Assembly (NCBI RefSeq): GCF_003952165.1
Contig: NZ_RXFT01000015.1
Coordinates: 106,180-170,179, forward strand
Direction of reading: 5' to 3'
DNA from: Variovorax guangxiensis
GTDB taxonomy: Bacteria; Pseudomonadota; Gammaproteobacteria; Burkholderiales; Burkholderiaceae_C
Length of the DNA stretch: 64,000 nucleotides
In this document: one piece after another, positions 35,655 through 43,342 of the stretch
How the letters are laid out: every line of letters starts with the position of its first letter
Position numbering within the stretch: the stretch's first letter is position 1
Notes under the pieces: model-generated
Told to the model about the DNA's origin: nothing
The model's input: only the letters and a program-made list of their open reading frames with translations
The model's database searches: none
Position numbers and translations under genes: made by a program

Positions 35655-37049
35655 TTGGACTCCTCGCTGATCCTCGTCGGACTGGCCGTGCTCGCGGCCA
35701 TCCAACTCGTGCTGGTGATCTGGCTGCTGGCCCGCCGGCAGCCTCCGCCCGACCTCAGCGAGGTGTCGCGCATGCTGGCCACGCTGGGCGCGGCCAACGA
35801 GCGCACCGAGCGTGAGCTGCGCAACGACATCGGCGAGAGCTCGCGCGGTGCCCGGCAGGAAACCGCGCAGGCCTTCGCCACCTTCCAGCGGGCACTGGTG
35901 CAGCAGGGCGCCGAGGCCACGCGCACGCAGAACGCGCAGCTCGACGCCTTCGCGCTGCAGCTCGCGTCGCTGCAGAAGACGCTGGCGGACACGCTCAACA
36001 ACCAACTGCAGGGGCTGAGCGAATCGAACGCGCGGCGCCTGTCGGAAGTGCGCGCGACCATGGAGGCGCAGCTCGCGCAGCTGCAGCAGACCAACGCCGC
36101 CAAGCTCGACGAGATGCGCAAGACCGTCGACGAGAAGCTGCAGACCACGCTTGAAGCGCGCCTTGGCGAAAGCTTCAGGCAGGTGGCCGACCGGCTCGAG
36201 CAGGTGCACAAGGGCCTGGGCGAGATGCAGACGCTGGCCGTGGGCGTCGGCAGCCTGCAGCGCGTGCTGACCAACGTGAAGACGCGCGGCATGTTCGGCG
36301 AAGTGCAGCTGGAGGCGCTTCTCGAGCAGGTGCTCACGCCCGAGCAGTACGCCAGGCAAGTCGAGACCAAGCCGCGCAGCGGGCAGCGCGTGGACTTCGC
36401 CATCCGCTTTCCCGGCCGCGGCGACGATGGCGCGCCGGTGTGGCTGCCCATCGACGCCAAGTTTCCGCGCGACGACTATGAGCGGCTCATCGACGCGCAC
36501 GAGCGCGCCGATGCGGCGGGCGTCGAACTCGCGGCGAAGGCATTGGAGGCGCGCATCCGCACCGAGGCCAAGTCCATCGCCGACAACTACCTTGCGGCAC
36601 CGCACACCACCGATTTCGCGATCCTGTTCCTGCCCGTGGAAAGCCTCTACGCCGAGGTGCTGCGGCGGCCCGGCCTGATGGACGCGCTGCAGCGCCAGCA
36701 CCGCGTGACGCTGGCCGGCCCCACCACCTTGCTCGCGATGCTCAACAGCCTGCACATGGGCTTTCGCACGCTCGCGCTGGAGCGGCAGGCCTCCGAGGTC
36801 TGGAAGGTGCTGGGCGCGGTCAAGACCGAATTCGAGCGCTACGGCGAGTGGGTCGCCCGCATCAAGGAGCAGGTGGCCAAGGCCTCCGACACCATCGACA
36901 AGGCCGACACGCGCGCCCGGCAGATGCGCCTGGCGCTGCGCAAGGTGGAGGCACTGCCCGAGGCACAGGCCCAGGCGCTGTTGCCGCCCACCACCTCCGG
37001 CACCGAAGCCGACAACAACGAGAAAGAAGAGGGCGAGAACTCCCCGTGA
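35655..37049 (+). CDS. rmuC: DNA recombination protein RmuC
   Basis: 464 residues with a TTG start (no in-frame ATG upstream) and AGGAG before it. A hydrophobic anchor (LILVGLAVLAAIQLVLVIWLL) is followed by a long coiled coil (about 60-190) and the RmuC core with VGVGSLQRVLTNVKTRGMFGEVQLEALLEQVL (key part NVKTRGMFGEVQLEALL) and KFPRDDYERL. RmuC limits DNA inversions at short inverted repeats in E. coli. Its stop overlaps the GTG start of the next MFS gene (GTGA). Confidence 0.88.
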   Translation: MDSSLILVGLAVLAAIQLVLVIWLLARRQPPPDLSEVSRMLATLGAANERTERELRNDIGESSRGARQETAQAFATFQRALVQQGAEATRTQNAQLDAFALQLASLQKTLADTLNNQLQGLSESNARRLSEVRATMEAQLAQLQQTNAAKLDEMRKTVDEKLQTTLEARLGESFRQVADRLEQVHKGLGEMQTLAVGVGSLQRVLTNVKTRGMFGEVQLEALLEQVLTPEQYARQVETKPRSGQRVDFAIRFPGRGDDGAPVWLPIDAKFPRDDYERLIDAHERADAAGVELAAKALEARIRTEAKSIADNYLAAPHTTDFAILFLPVESLYAEVLRRPGLMDALQRQHRVTLAGPTTLLAMLNSLHMGFRTLALERQASEVWKVLGAVKTEFERYGEWVARIKEQVAKASDTIDKADTRARQMRLALRKVEALPEAQAQALLPPTTSGTEADNNEKEEGENSP

Positions 37050-38209
37050 AAGGTTCCGAACTGCTGCGTGTGATCGGCGCCCAGGTGTGCCTGCACGCGA
37101 CCATGGCCGGCATGCGGCTCGCCACGCCGCTGCTGGCGCTCCAACAGGGCTACAGCGCGGCGGCGGTCGGCGTGCTGATCTCCCTCTTTGCGCTGACCCA
37201 GGTTTTTCTCGCACTGCCGGCGGGGCGCTTTGCCGACCGGTACGGCTTCAAGCGGCCGCTGTGGCTGTCCGTCGTCGCCGCGGTCGTCGGCGCGGGGCTG
37301 GTGGTGATCTTTCCGGTATTCCCGGTGATGTGCCTCGCGGCGCTGTTGACCGGCGGCGCCACCGGCGCGACGGTGATCGCGCTGCAGCGGCACGTGGGGC
37401 GCTCGGCCACCAACGCGACGCAGCTCAAGCGCGTGTTCAGCTGGCTGGCCATCGCGCCGGCCGTCGCCAACTTCGTCGGGCCGTTCCTGGCGGGCATGCT
37501 GATCGACCACGCGGGCCGCGCGCCGGCCGACATGCTCGCGTTCCGAATCTCCTTCGCGGTGATGGCGGCGCTGCCCATCCTCTGCTGGATGCTTGCGCGC
37601 GGCGCGGACGAACCGCCGCCAGCTCCGCCGCCCGCCGGCGCCAAGCCGACGCGCGCCTGGGACCTGCTGCGCGAGCCGATGTTCCGCCGCCTGCTGTTCG
37701 TGAACTGGCTGCAGTCGTCGAGCTGGGACGTGCACGCCTTCGTGCTGCCGATCCTGGGGCACGACCGGGGCATCAGCGCTTCGGTGATCGGCTCGATCCT
37801 CGGCGCCTTCGCCATCGCGGCGGCGGTGATCCGCGTGGTGCTGCCGGTGATCGCCTCGCGCGCCTCGGAACGCAACGTGATCCTGACCTCGACAGCGGTC
37901 ACGGCGCTGGTGTTCGCGGTGTATCCGCTGCTGGATTCGGCCTGGACCATGGGCATCTGCTCTGTGGTGCTCGGCTTCGCCCTGGGCGCGGTGCAACCGA
38001 TGGTGATGAGCATGCTCCACCAGATCACGCCGCACACACGGCACGGCGAGGCACTGGGGCTGCGGCTGATGACCATCAACGCGTCGAGCGTGGCGATGCC
38101 GATGCTGTTCGGCTCGCTCGGCGCGCTGATCGGCATTGCCGGTGTGTTCTGGGTGGTGGGAGGTGTGGTGGCGATCGGAGCGAGAGCGACCTGGGGCCTG
38201 AAGGTTTGA
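37046..38209 (+). CDS. MFS transporter
   Basis: 387 residues starting at GTG 37046 inside the rmuC stop. About 12 membrane helices with a typical MFS motif A GRFADRYGFKRPLWL in loop 2-3. The substrate is unknown. It is followed at 120 bp by a TetR regulator on the same strand, preceded by a palindromic operator, so drug or metabolite export under TetR control is plausible. Confidence 0.8.
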   Translation: MKGSELLRVIGAQVCLHATMAGMRLATPLLALQQGYSAAAVGVLISLFALTQVFLALPAGRFADRYGFKRPLWLSVVAAVVGAGLVVIFPVFPVMCLAALLTGGATGATVIALQRHVGRSATNATQLKRVFSWLAIAPAVANFVGPFLAGMLIDHAGRAPADMLAFRISFAVMAALPILCWMLARGADEPPPAPPPAGAKPTRAWDLLREPMFRRLLFVNWLQSSSWDVHAFVLPILGHDRGISASVIGSILGAFAIAAAVIRVVLPVIASRASERNVILTSTAVTALVFAVYPLLDSAWTMGICSVVLGFALGAVQPMVMSMLHQITPHTRHGEALGLRLMTINASSVAMPMLFGSLGALIGIAGVFWVVGGVVAIGARATWGLKV

Positions 38210-38265
38210 TCCGGCGGGCGCGTGGCTCGTAATCCACATCCGGGACAGGAGTACTTCCCATCCCT

Positions 38266-38294
38266 TTGACAATCTACTGACCCGAAGTCAGTAT
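38266..38294 (+). promoter_or_regulatory. Promoter with TetR operator palindrome upstream of the TetR gene
   Basis: Consensus -35 TTGACA (38266-38271) followed by a perfect palindrome TACTGAC-CCGAA-GTCAGTA (38275-38293) that fills the -35/-10 spacer and reaches the -10 (CAGTAT at 38289-38294, 17-bp spacer). This is the typical layout for TetR autorepression. Confidence 0.7.
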
Positions 38295-38329
38295 CTAGGC
38301 CTTCATCAACGGCCCGAAGGCGACGATAG

Positions 38330-39001
38330 ATGACCCCGAGCGGCGACACCGCCACGAATTCCCCCGGTGCCGATGGCGAGCTTTCCCAGCGCCGGCGCAC
38401 CAAGGCTCCCGAGACGCGCGCAGCCGCGCTGATGGAGGCGGCCCAGCGCCTCTTCATCGACAAGGGCATCGCCGCCACGAGCATCGACGACATCGCCGCC
38501 GGCGCGCAGGTGGCCAAGGGCACCTTCTATCTGTACTTTCCGTCGAAGGAGGCGCTGCTCGGCGCCTTGCAGCAGCGCTTCGTCGACATCTTCTGCGAGC
38601 GGCTGCAGGAGGCCATGGACCGCCAACGGCCGGGCAACTATCACGCCCGGCTGAAGGCCTGGGTGGAGACGGGGCTCGAGATCTACCTCGACAACGTCGC
38701 ACTGCACGACGTCGTCTTCCACGAATACCGCCCCGAAGACCGCCGCATGCGCAACGACAACGCCGTCATCGCGCAGTTGGCGGGCTTGCTGAAGCAGGGC
38801 GATGGCGCCGGCTTCTGGGACGTGGAGGATGCGACGCTCACGGCCGTGATCCTCTTCAATGCGCTGCACGGCGTGGCCGACGATGCCGTGGCGACCGGGC
38901 AGACCGGCGCTTCGGAGCGCAAGCGCCGCGCGCGGGCGCTCACGAGGTTCTTCGAGCAGGCGCTGCATCCGGCGGAGGATGAGGATGACAGCGCCGATTG
39001 A
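38330..39001 (+). CDS. TetR/AcrR-family transcriptional regulator
   Basis: 223 residues. The N-terminal helix-turn-helix reads RAAALMEAAQRLFIDKGIAATSIDDIAAGAQVAKGTFYLYFPSKEALL (key part ATSIDDIAAGAQVAKGTFYLYF). The C-terminal ligand-binding domain is helical. It likely represses its own promoter through the palindrome at 38275-38293. The target could be the MFS gene immediately upstream or a locus elsewhere. Effector unknown. Confidence 0.88.
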   Translation: MTPSGDTATNSPGADGELSQRRRTKAPETRAAALMEAAQRLFIDKGIAATSIDDIAAGAQVAKGTFYLYFPSKEALLGALQQRFVDIFCERLQEAMDRQRPGNYHARLKAWVETGLEIYLDNVALHDVVFHEYRPEDRRMRNDNAVIAQLAGLLKQGDGAGFWDVEDATLTAVILFNALHGVADDAVATGQTGASERKRRARALTRFFEQALHPAEDEDDSAD

Positions 39002-39042
39002 TGCACCGACCGAGGCGATCAAGCGGCGGCTTCAGTGCACGT

Positions 39043-39906
39043 TCAGAGTTTGTAGAAGCGCTTGATCGCGCTCCAGGCATCCTCGGGCGCATCGACGTAT
39101 TCGAAGAGCTTCACGTCGCCCGGCGAGATCACGCCCTCGTCGACGAGGAAGTCGAAGTCGATCAGCCGCTTCCAGTAGTCGGAGCCGAAGAGCACGATCG
39201 GCACCGGCTTCGACTTCTTGGTCTGTACCAGCGTGATCACCTCGAACAGCTCGTCGAGCGTGCCGAAGCCGCCCGGGAATGCCACCAGCGCCTTCGCACG
39301 CATCATGAAGTGCATCTTGCGGATGGCGAAGTAGTGGAACTTGAAGCTCAGCGCCGGCGTGACGTAGGGGTTGGCTTCCTCTTCCATCGGCAGCGCGATG
39401 GCCAGGCCCACCGAAAGCCCGCCGCCTTCGTGCGCACCGCGGTTGGCCGCCTGCATGATGCCGGGGCCGCCGCCGGTGCAGATGAAGAGCTTGTCCTGCG
39501 GCTCCCTGTCGTTGCTGTACTGGGCCACCAGCTTGCCGAATGCGCGCGCCTTCTCGTAGTAGTGCGAGTTGCGCGCCAGCCGGCGCCAGCGCTCGGATGC
39601 GGCCGTGTCGCCGCTGAGCTCGGCCTGCGCGATCATGGCCGCTGCGTCTTCCTCGCTGCGGAAGCGCGCACTGCCGAACACCACCACGGTGTTCTCGATG
39701 CCATGGGCGCGCTGCTCGATGTCGGGCTTCATCAGCTCGAGCTGCATGCGGATGCCGCGCGTCTCGCGGCGCAGCAGGAATTCGGGGTCGGCGAAGGCGA
39801 TGCGCGAAGGATCGGGGTCGAGCGGAAGGCCCTGGTCCGCATGGGCCTGGAGCGTGGCCCAGGCATCGGCCAGGCGCTTGTCGTGAAGGTTGTGCGTGTT
39901 GTTCAT
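39043..39906 (-). CDS. LOG-family (TIGR00730) nucleotide-binding protein
   Basis: About 287 residues from the ATG at 39906; an earlier in-frame start at 39957 lies only 10 bp from the efp terminator and is less likely. Lysine-decarboxylase-like Rossmann fold with FICTGGGPGIMQAANRGA and the LOG motif PGGFGTLDELFEV. Plant LOG proteins release active cytokinin by cleaving the phosphoribosyl group; bacterial members include nucleotide 5'-monophosphate phosphoribohydrolases. The substrate here is not known. Confidence 0.8.
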   Translation of the reverse strand: MNNTHNLHDKRLADAWATLQAHADQGLPLDPDPSRIAFADPEFLLRRETRGIRMQLELMKPDIEQRAHGIENTVVVFGSARFRSEEDAAAMIAQAELSGDTAASERWRRLARNSHYYEKARAFGKLVAQYSNDREPQDKLFICTGGGPGIMQAANRGAHEGGGLSVGLAIALPMEEEANPYVTPALSFKFHYFAIRKMHFMMRAKALVAFPGGFGTLDELFEVITLVQTKKSKPVPIVLFGSDYWKRLIDFDFLVDEGVISPGDVKLFEYVDAPEDAWSAIKRFYKL

Positions 39907-39966
39907 GGAGAAAGCGGACAGGTTGTCCGGGTGATTGTGCAGCGTCGCAACCATCATGCCCGGAAA

Positions 39967-39996
39967 CGAAAAAGGCTCCTTGCGGAGCCTTTTTCG
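39967..39996 (-). terminator. Rho-independent terminator of efp
   Basis: Perfect 13-bp arms CGAAAAAGGCTCC/GGAGCCTTTTTCG with a 4-nt loop, ending in a T-run on the minus strand, about 30 bp after the efp stop. Confidence 0.85.
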
Positions 39997-40025
39997 GGGT
40001 GGTGGTCAGCCGGGGAAGCCGGGAC

Positions 40026-40580
40026 TCAGACGCGCTTGCGGTATTCGCCGGTGCGCGTGTCGATTTCGATGCGGTCGCCTTGCGAGACGAAGAGCGGAAC
40101 CGGCACTTCGAAGCCGGTGGCGATCTTGGCGGGCTTCATGACCTTGCCCGAGGTGTCGCCCTTGACGGCCGGCTCGGTCCAGGTGATTTCGCGCTCGACG
40201 CTGGTCGGCAGTTCCACCGAGATGGCCTTGCCTTCGTAGAACACCACTTCGACGGCCATGCCGTCTTCGAGGTAGTTCAGGGCGTCGCCCATGTTCTCGG
40301 CTTCGACTTCGTACTGGTTGTATTCGGTGTCCATGCAGACGTACATGGGGTCTGCGAAGTACGAGTAGGTGCACTCCTTCTTGTCGAGCACGATCTGGTC
40401 GATCTTGTCGTCGGCCTTGAAGACCACTTCGGTGTTGAAGTTGGCGATCAGGCTCTTCATCTTCATGCGCACGGTGGCGGAGTTGCGGCCGCCGCGGCTG
40501 TATTCGGTCTTGAGGACGACCATCGGGTCCTTGCCGTGCATGATGACGTTGCCGGCGCGGATTTCTTGAGCGATTTTCAT
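40026..40580 (-). CDS. efp: Translation elongation factor P (arginine-type)
   Basis: 184 residues. EF-P relieves ribosome stalling at proline runs. The tip loop carries Arg at position 32 (TEYSRGGRNSATV) in place of the Lys found in E. coli-type EF-P. Arg32 is the residue rhamnosylated by EarP, encoded just upstream. Domains II and III follow (KECTYSYFADPMYVCMD, PVPLFVSQGDRIEIDTRTGEY). It is preceded by earP with a 146-bp gap and followed by a terminator. Confidence 0.95.
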   Translation of the reverse strand: MKIAQEIRAGNVIMHGKDPMVVLKTEYSRGGRNSATVRMKMKSLIANFNTEVVFKADDKIDQIVLDKKECTYSYFADPMYVCMDTEYNQYEVEAENMGDALNYLEDGMAVEVVFYEGKAISVELPTSVEREITWTEPAVKGDTSGKVMKPAKIATGFEVPVPLFVSQGDRIEIDTRTGEYRKRV

Positions 40581-40726
40581 AACAGGGTCTCTGGATGTTG
40601 GCCGCTCGGTGCGCGGGGCTTTGGTTTGCCGTTCGGCTGGCCCCGCGGTACATGTCCCGCGGCAGGTTTAGCGGAAGACATTCCGGATCGATGAAATCCG
40701 GGCCGAAATCCGCAAAGCCCACCATT

Positions 40727-41815
40727 TTAGCTTTTTTGGGTGACGAATTTCCGCAATTGGGTAATCAGGTCGTCCTGCGCGAGCAGCCGCGCGCGGGCGT
40801 CCCGGGCTGTTTCCAGCCACGGGCCGTGCATTTCCGGCTCGGGGAGGGCTGTGTCGCCAAAGCCGTTCCACGCGTGGTGGAAAAGCCTCAGCGAGGGCGG
40901 TGCGCCTAGCCAGTCGAGCCAGGCGTTCAGCTTTTCATGGTGGGCGTCGTCGTCCTGCGGATAGATCTGCCAGATCAGCGGCGCTCCGGCCCAGAGCGCG
41001 CGCACCAGCGAATCCTCGCCACGCACGAAGTTCAGGTCGCAGGCCCACAACAGGTGGTCGAAGTCGGGCTGGGTGAGATAGGGCAGATATGAAATTGATA
41101 GCGCGCCGCGGCCATGGAGCAGCGGCGCGCTTCCCTGCAGAGCCTGGACCGCCTGCGCGGCACGGCCGGCCGTTACCAGCAGGCGAGTGGGCTGCCTGCT
41201 TTCGGCGAGGCGAGCCAGCAGTCCGGCCAGCGCGGGGGGCTCGTAGCAGAAGAGGGAGACGAGGCGTTCGTCCTGCCGCCAAGGGATCTGTCGTGCCGAC
41301 AGCCAGGATGCGCGATCGAAGCGCGACCTGCGCTCCATCAGGTCGGGCTCGCGAAGCAGTCCGCCGGTGGCGCTCGTGAAGCCGGGATAGAAGAAGCGCT
41401 TGGTCAGTCCGGCGCCGGGGCCCTTGAACACCGGCGAGGGCAAGCCGTGCAGCCGCTCCACGTACGGCTCCGCAGACAGGTATTCGAGGTTGATCCAGGC
41501 AATGCCCGGTCGCTCGGCGAAACGGGCGACCAGCTCCGGCGCCGGGTCGCAGCCGAAGCCTTCGATCAGCACGTCGGGCGCTGGCTGCGCCACGGCCGCC
41601 CGCAGCGCCGAGGGATCGAGCCAGTCGATCACTTGCACGCCGTCATGGCCCGACGGCGCCATCCAGCCCAGCGCCGTCGCATCGTCGATCCACAGCCGCA
41701 CGCGCTCGCCGAGGGCGGCCAGCTGGCGGGCAAGCCGCCAGCAGACGCCCAGGTCGCCGTGGTTGTCGATGACCTTGCAGAAGATGTCCCACTGCTTCGA
41801 TTGGCTGGATTGCAT
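40727..41815 (-). CDS. earP: EF-P arginine rhamnosyltransferase EarP
   Basis: 362 residues. EarP attaches rhamnose from dTDP-L-rhamnose to Arg32 of EF-P. The conserved FCKVIDNHGDLGVCWRLARQL motif has Asp17 and Asp21, matching catalytic Asp residues of Pseudomonas EarP with a shift of four, and RGEDSLVRALWAGAPLIWQI near the end holds the conserved Glu. Its neighbour efp has the Arg32 substrate residue, which supports the call strongly. Confidence 0.95.
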   Translation of the reverse strand: MQSSQSKQWDIFCKVIDNHGDLGVCWRLARQLAALGERVRLWIDDATALGWMAPSGHDGVQVIDWLDPSALRAAVAQPAPDVLIEGFGCDPAPELVARFAERPGIAWINLEYLSAEPYVERLHGLPSPVFKGPGAGLTKRFFYPGFTSATGGLLREPDLMERRSRFDRASWLSARQIPWRQDERLVSLFCYEPPALAGLLARLAESRQPTRLLVTAGRAAQAVQALQGSAPLLHGRGALSISYLPYLTQPDFDHLLWACDLNFVRGEDSLVRALWAGAPLIWQIYPQDDDAHHEKLNAWLDWLGAPPSLRLFHHAWNGFGDTALPEPEMHGPWLETARDARARLLAQDDLITQLRKFVTQKS

Positions 41816-41889
41816 GGTCGCGAGTGTGCCCGTGTTCGCCGATGGCGCTTGCTATGCTGTCCGGACAACCACCACCGGAGAGAGAACCC

Positions 41890-43323
41890 ATGAGGATGCA
41901 GACCTTCCGCGCCGCAAAGACCGTGCTCGCCGTCTCCCTGGCCCTCTGCGGCTTCTGCGGCACGACAGCCGCAGTGGCGCAGCCGCAGGCTCCGCAGTCG
42001 CTCACGCCGCAGCAGCAGCGCTTCCACGACATCTACAAGGAGCTGATCGAGATCAACACCACCCACTCGGTCGGCGACAACACCGCGGCGGCGCGGGCCA
42101 TGGAAAAGCGCCTGATCGAGGCGGGCTTCGCCCCCGGCGACATCCAGATATTCGAACCCTTCCCCAAGAAGGGCAACATGGTGCTGCGCTTCAAGGGCGA
42201 CGGCAGCAAGAAGCCGCTGCTGCTGCTGGCGCACATCGACGTGGTCGAGGCCCGGCGCGAGGACTGGAAGACCGACCCGTTCAAGCTGCAGGAGACCGGC
42301 GGCTACTTCACCGCGCGCGGCGCCATCGACGACAAGGCCATGGCCGCGGCGCTGGTCTCCGTGGTGGGGCAGCTCAAGCAGGAAGGCTTCAGGCCGAAGC
42401 GCGACGTCATCCTCGCGCTGACCGCCGACGAGGAACGCGGCGACGCGCTGAGCAACGGCGCCTTCTGGCTCATCAACAACAAGCCCGAGCTGTTGCAGGC
42501 CGAGTTCGGCATCAACGAAGGCGGCGGCGGTGAGCTGCGCGGCGGCAAGCCCAACCTGCACCGCATGCAGGTGGCCGAGAAGATGTACACCACCTACATG
42601 CTGGAGGCGCGCGACGTGGGCGGCCACAGCTCGGTGCCGACCAAGACCAACCCGATCTACGCACTCTCGGCCGCGCTGGAGCGGCTGGGCAACTACAGCT
42701 TTCCGGTGAAGCTCGCCGACGTCACCAAGACCTACTTCGCGCGCAGCGCACCGTTCGCCACCGGCCAGCTCGCCGAGGACATGCGCGCGGTCGGCAGCGG
42801 CAACCCCGACGCGTCGGTGATCGAGCGCATGTCGGCCAACCCGGCCTACAACGCCCAGTTCCGCACCACCTGCGTGGCGACCATGGTGCAGGCCGGCCAT
42901 GCCGAGAACGCGCTGCCGCAGTCGGCGAAAGCTACGGTCAACTGCCGCATCCTGCCGCACGACGACCCGGACGAAGTCGAGCGCCAGCTGACCCAGGTCG
43001 TGGGCAACGACAAGATCGTGGTGCGCAACATGGGCAAGCCGCTGCGCAGCCCGGCCTCGCCGCTGAACGGCGACCTGGTCAAGACGGTGGAATCGATCAC
43101 CCAGCAGATGTGGCCCGGCGTGCCGGTGATACCCGCGATGAGCACCGGCGCCACCGACAGCCGCTTCATGCGCAACGCCGGCATCCCGATGTACGGCGTG
43201 AGCGGCCTGTTCGTGGAGCCCTCCGACGCGCGCTCGCACGGGCTGGACGAGCGCATCGAGATCCAGCGCCTGTACGACGGGCGCGAGTTCCTGTACCGGC
43301 TGGTCAGCGAACTCGCGAAGTAA
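41890..43323 (+). CDS. Exported M20-family metallopeptidase
   Basis: 477 residues from the ATG at 41890, preceded by GGAGAGAG; the frame is open further upstream without a ribosome site. A signal peptide (VLAVSLALCGFCGTTAAVAQ) is followed by the zinc-dependent hydrolase core: LLLLAHIDVV with the first metal His/Asp, a bridging Asp in ARGAIDDKAMAAAL, the catalytic Glu-Glu in ALTADEERGD and the dimerisation-domain GHSS. It probably removes amino acids from periplasmic peptides or N-acyl amino acids; specificity is open. It is divergent from earP. Confidence 0.85.
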   Translation: MRMQTFRAAKTVLAVSLALCGFCGTTAAVAQPQAPQSLTPQQQRFHDIYKELIEINTTHSVGDNTAAARAMEKRLIEAGFAPGDIQIFEPFPKKGNMVLRFKGDGSKKPLLLLAHIDVVEARREDWKTDPFKLQETGGYFTARGAIDDKAMAAALVSVVGQLKQEGFRPKRDVILALTADEERGDALSNGAFWLINNKPELLQAEFGINEGGGGELRGGKPNLHRMQVAEKMYTTYMLEARDVGGHSSVPTKTNPIYALSAALERLGNYSFPVKLADVTKTYFARSAPFATGQLAEDMRAVGSGNPDASVIERMSANPAYNAQFRTTCVATMVQAGHAENALPQSAKATVNCRILPHDDPDEVERQLTQVVGNDKIVVRNMGKPLRSPASPLNGDLVKTVESITQQMWPGVPVIPAMSTGATDSRFMRNAGIPMYGVSGLFVEPSDARSHGLDERIEIQRLYDGREFLYRLVSELAK

Positions 43324-43342
43324 GGCGTAGTACGCGGCCCGT

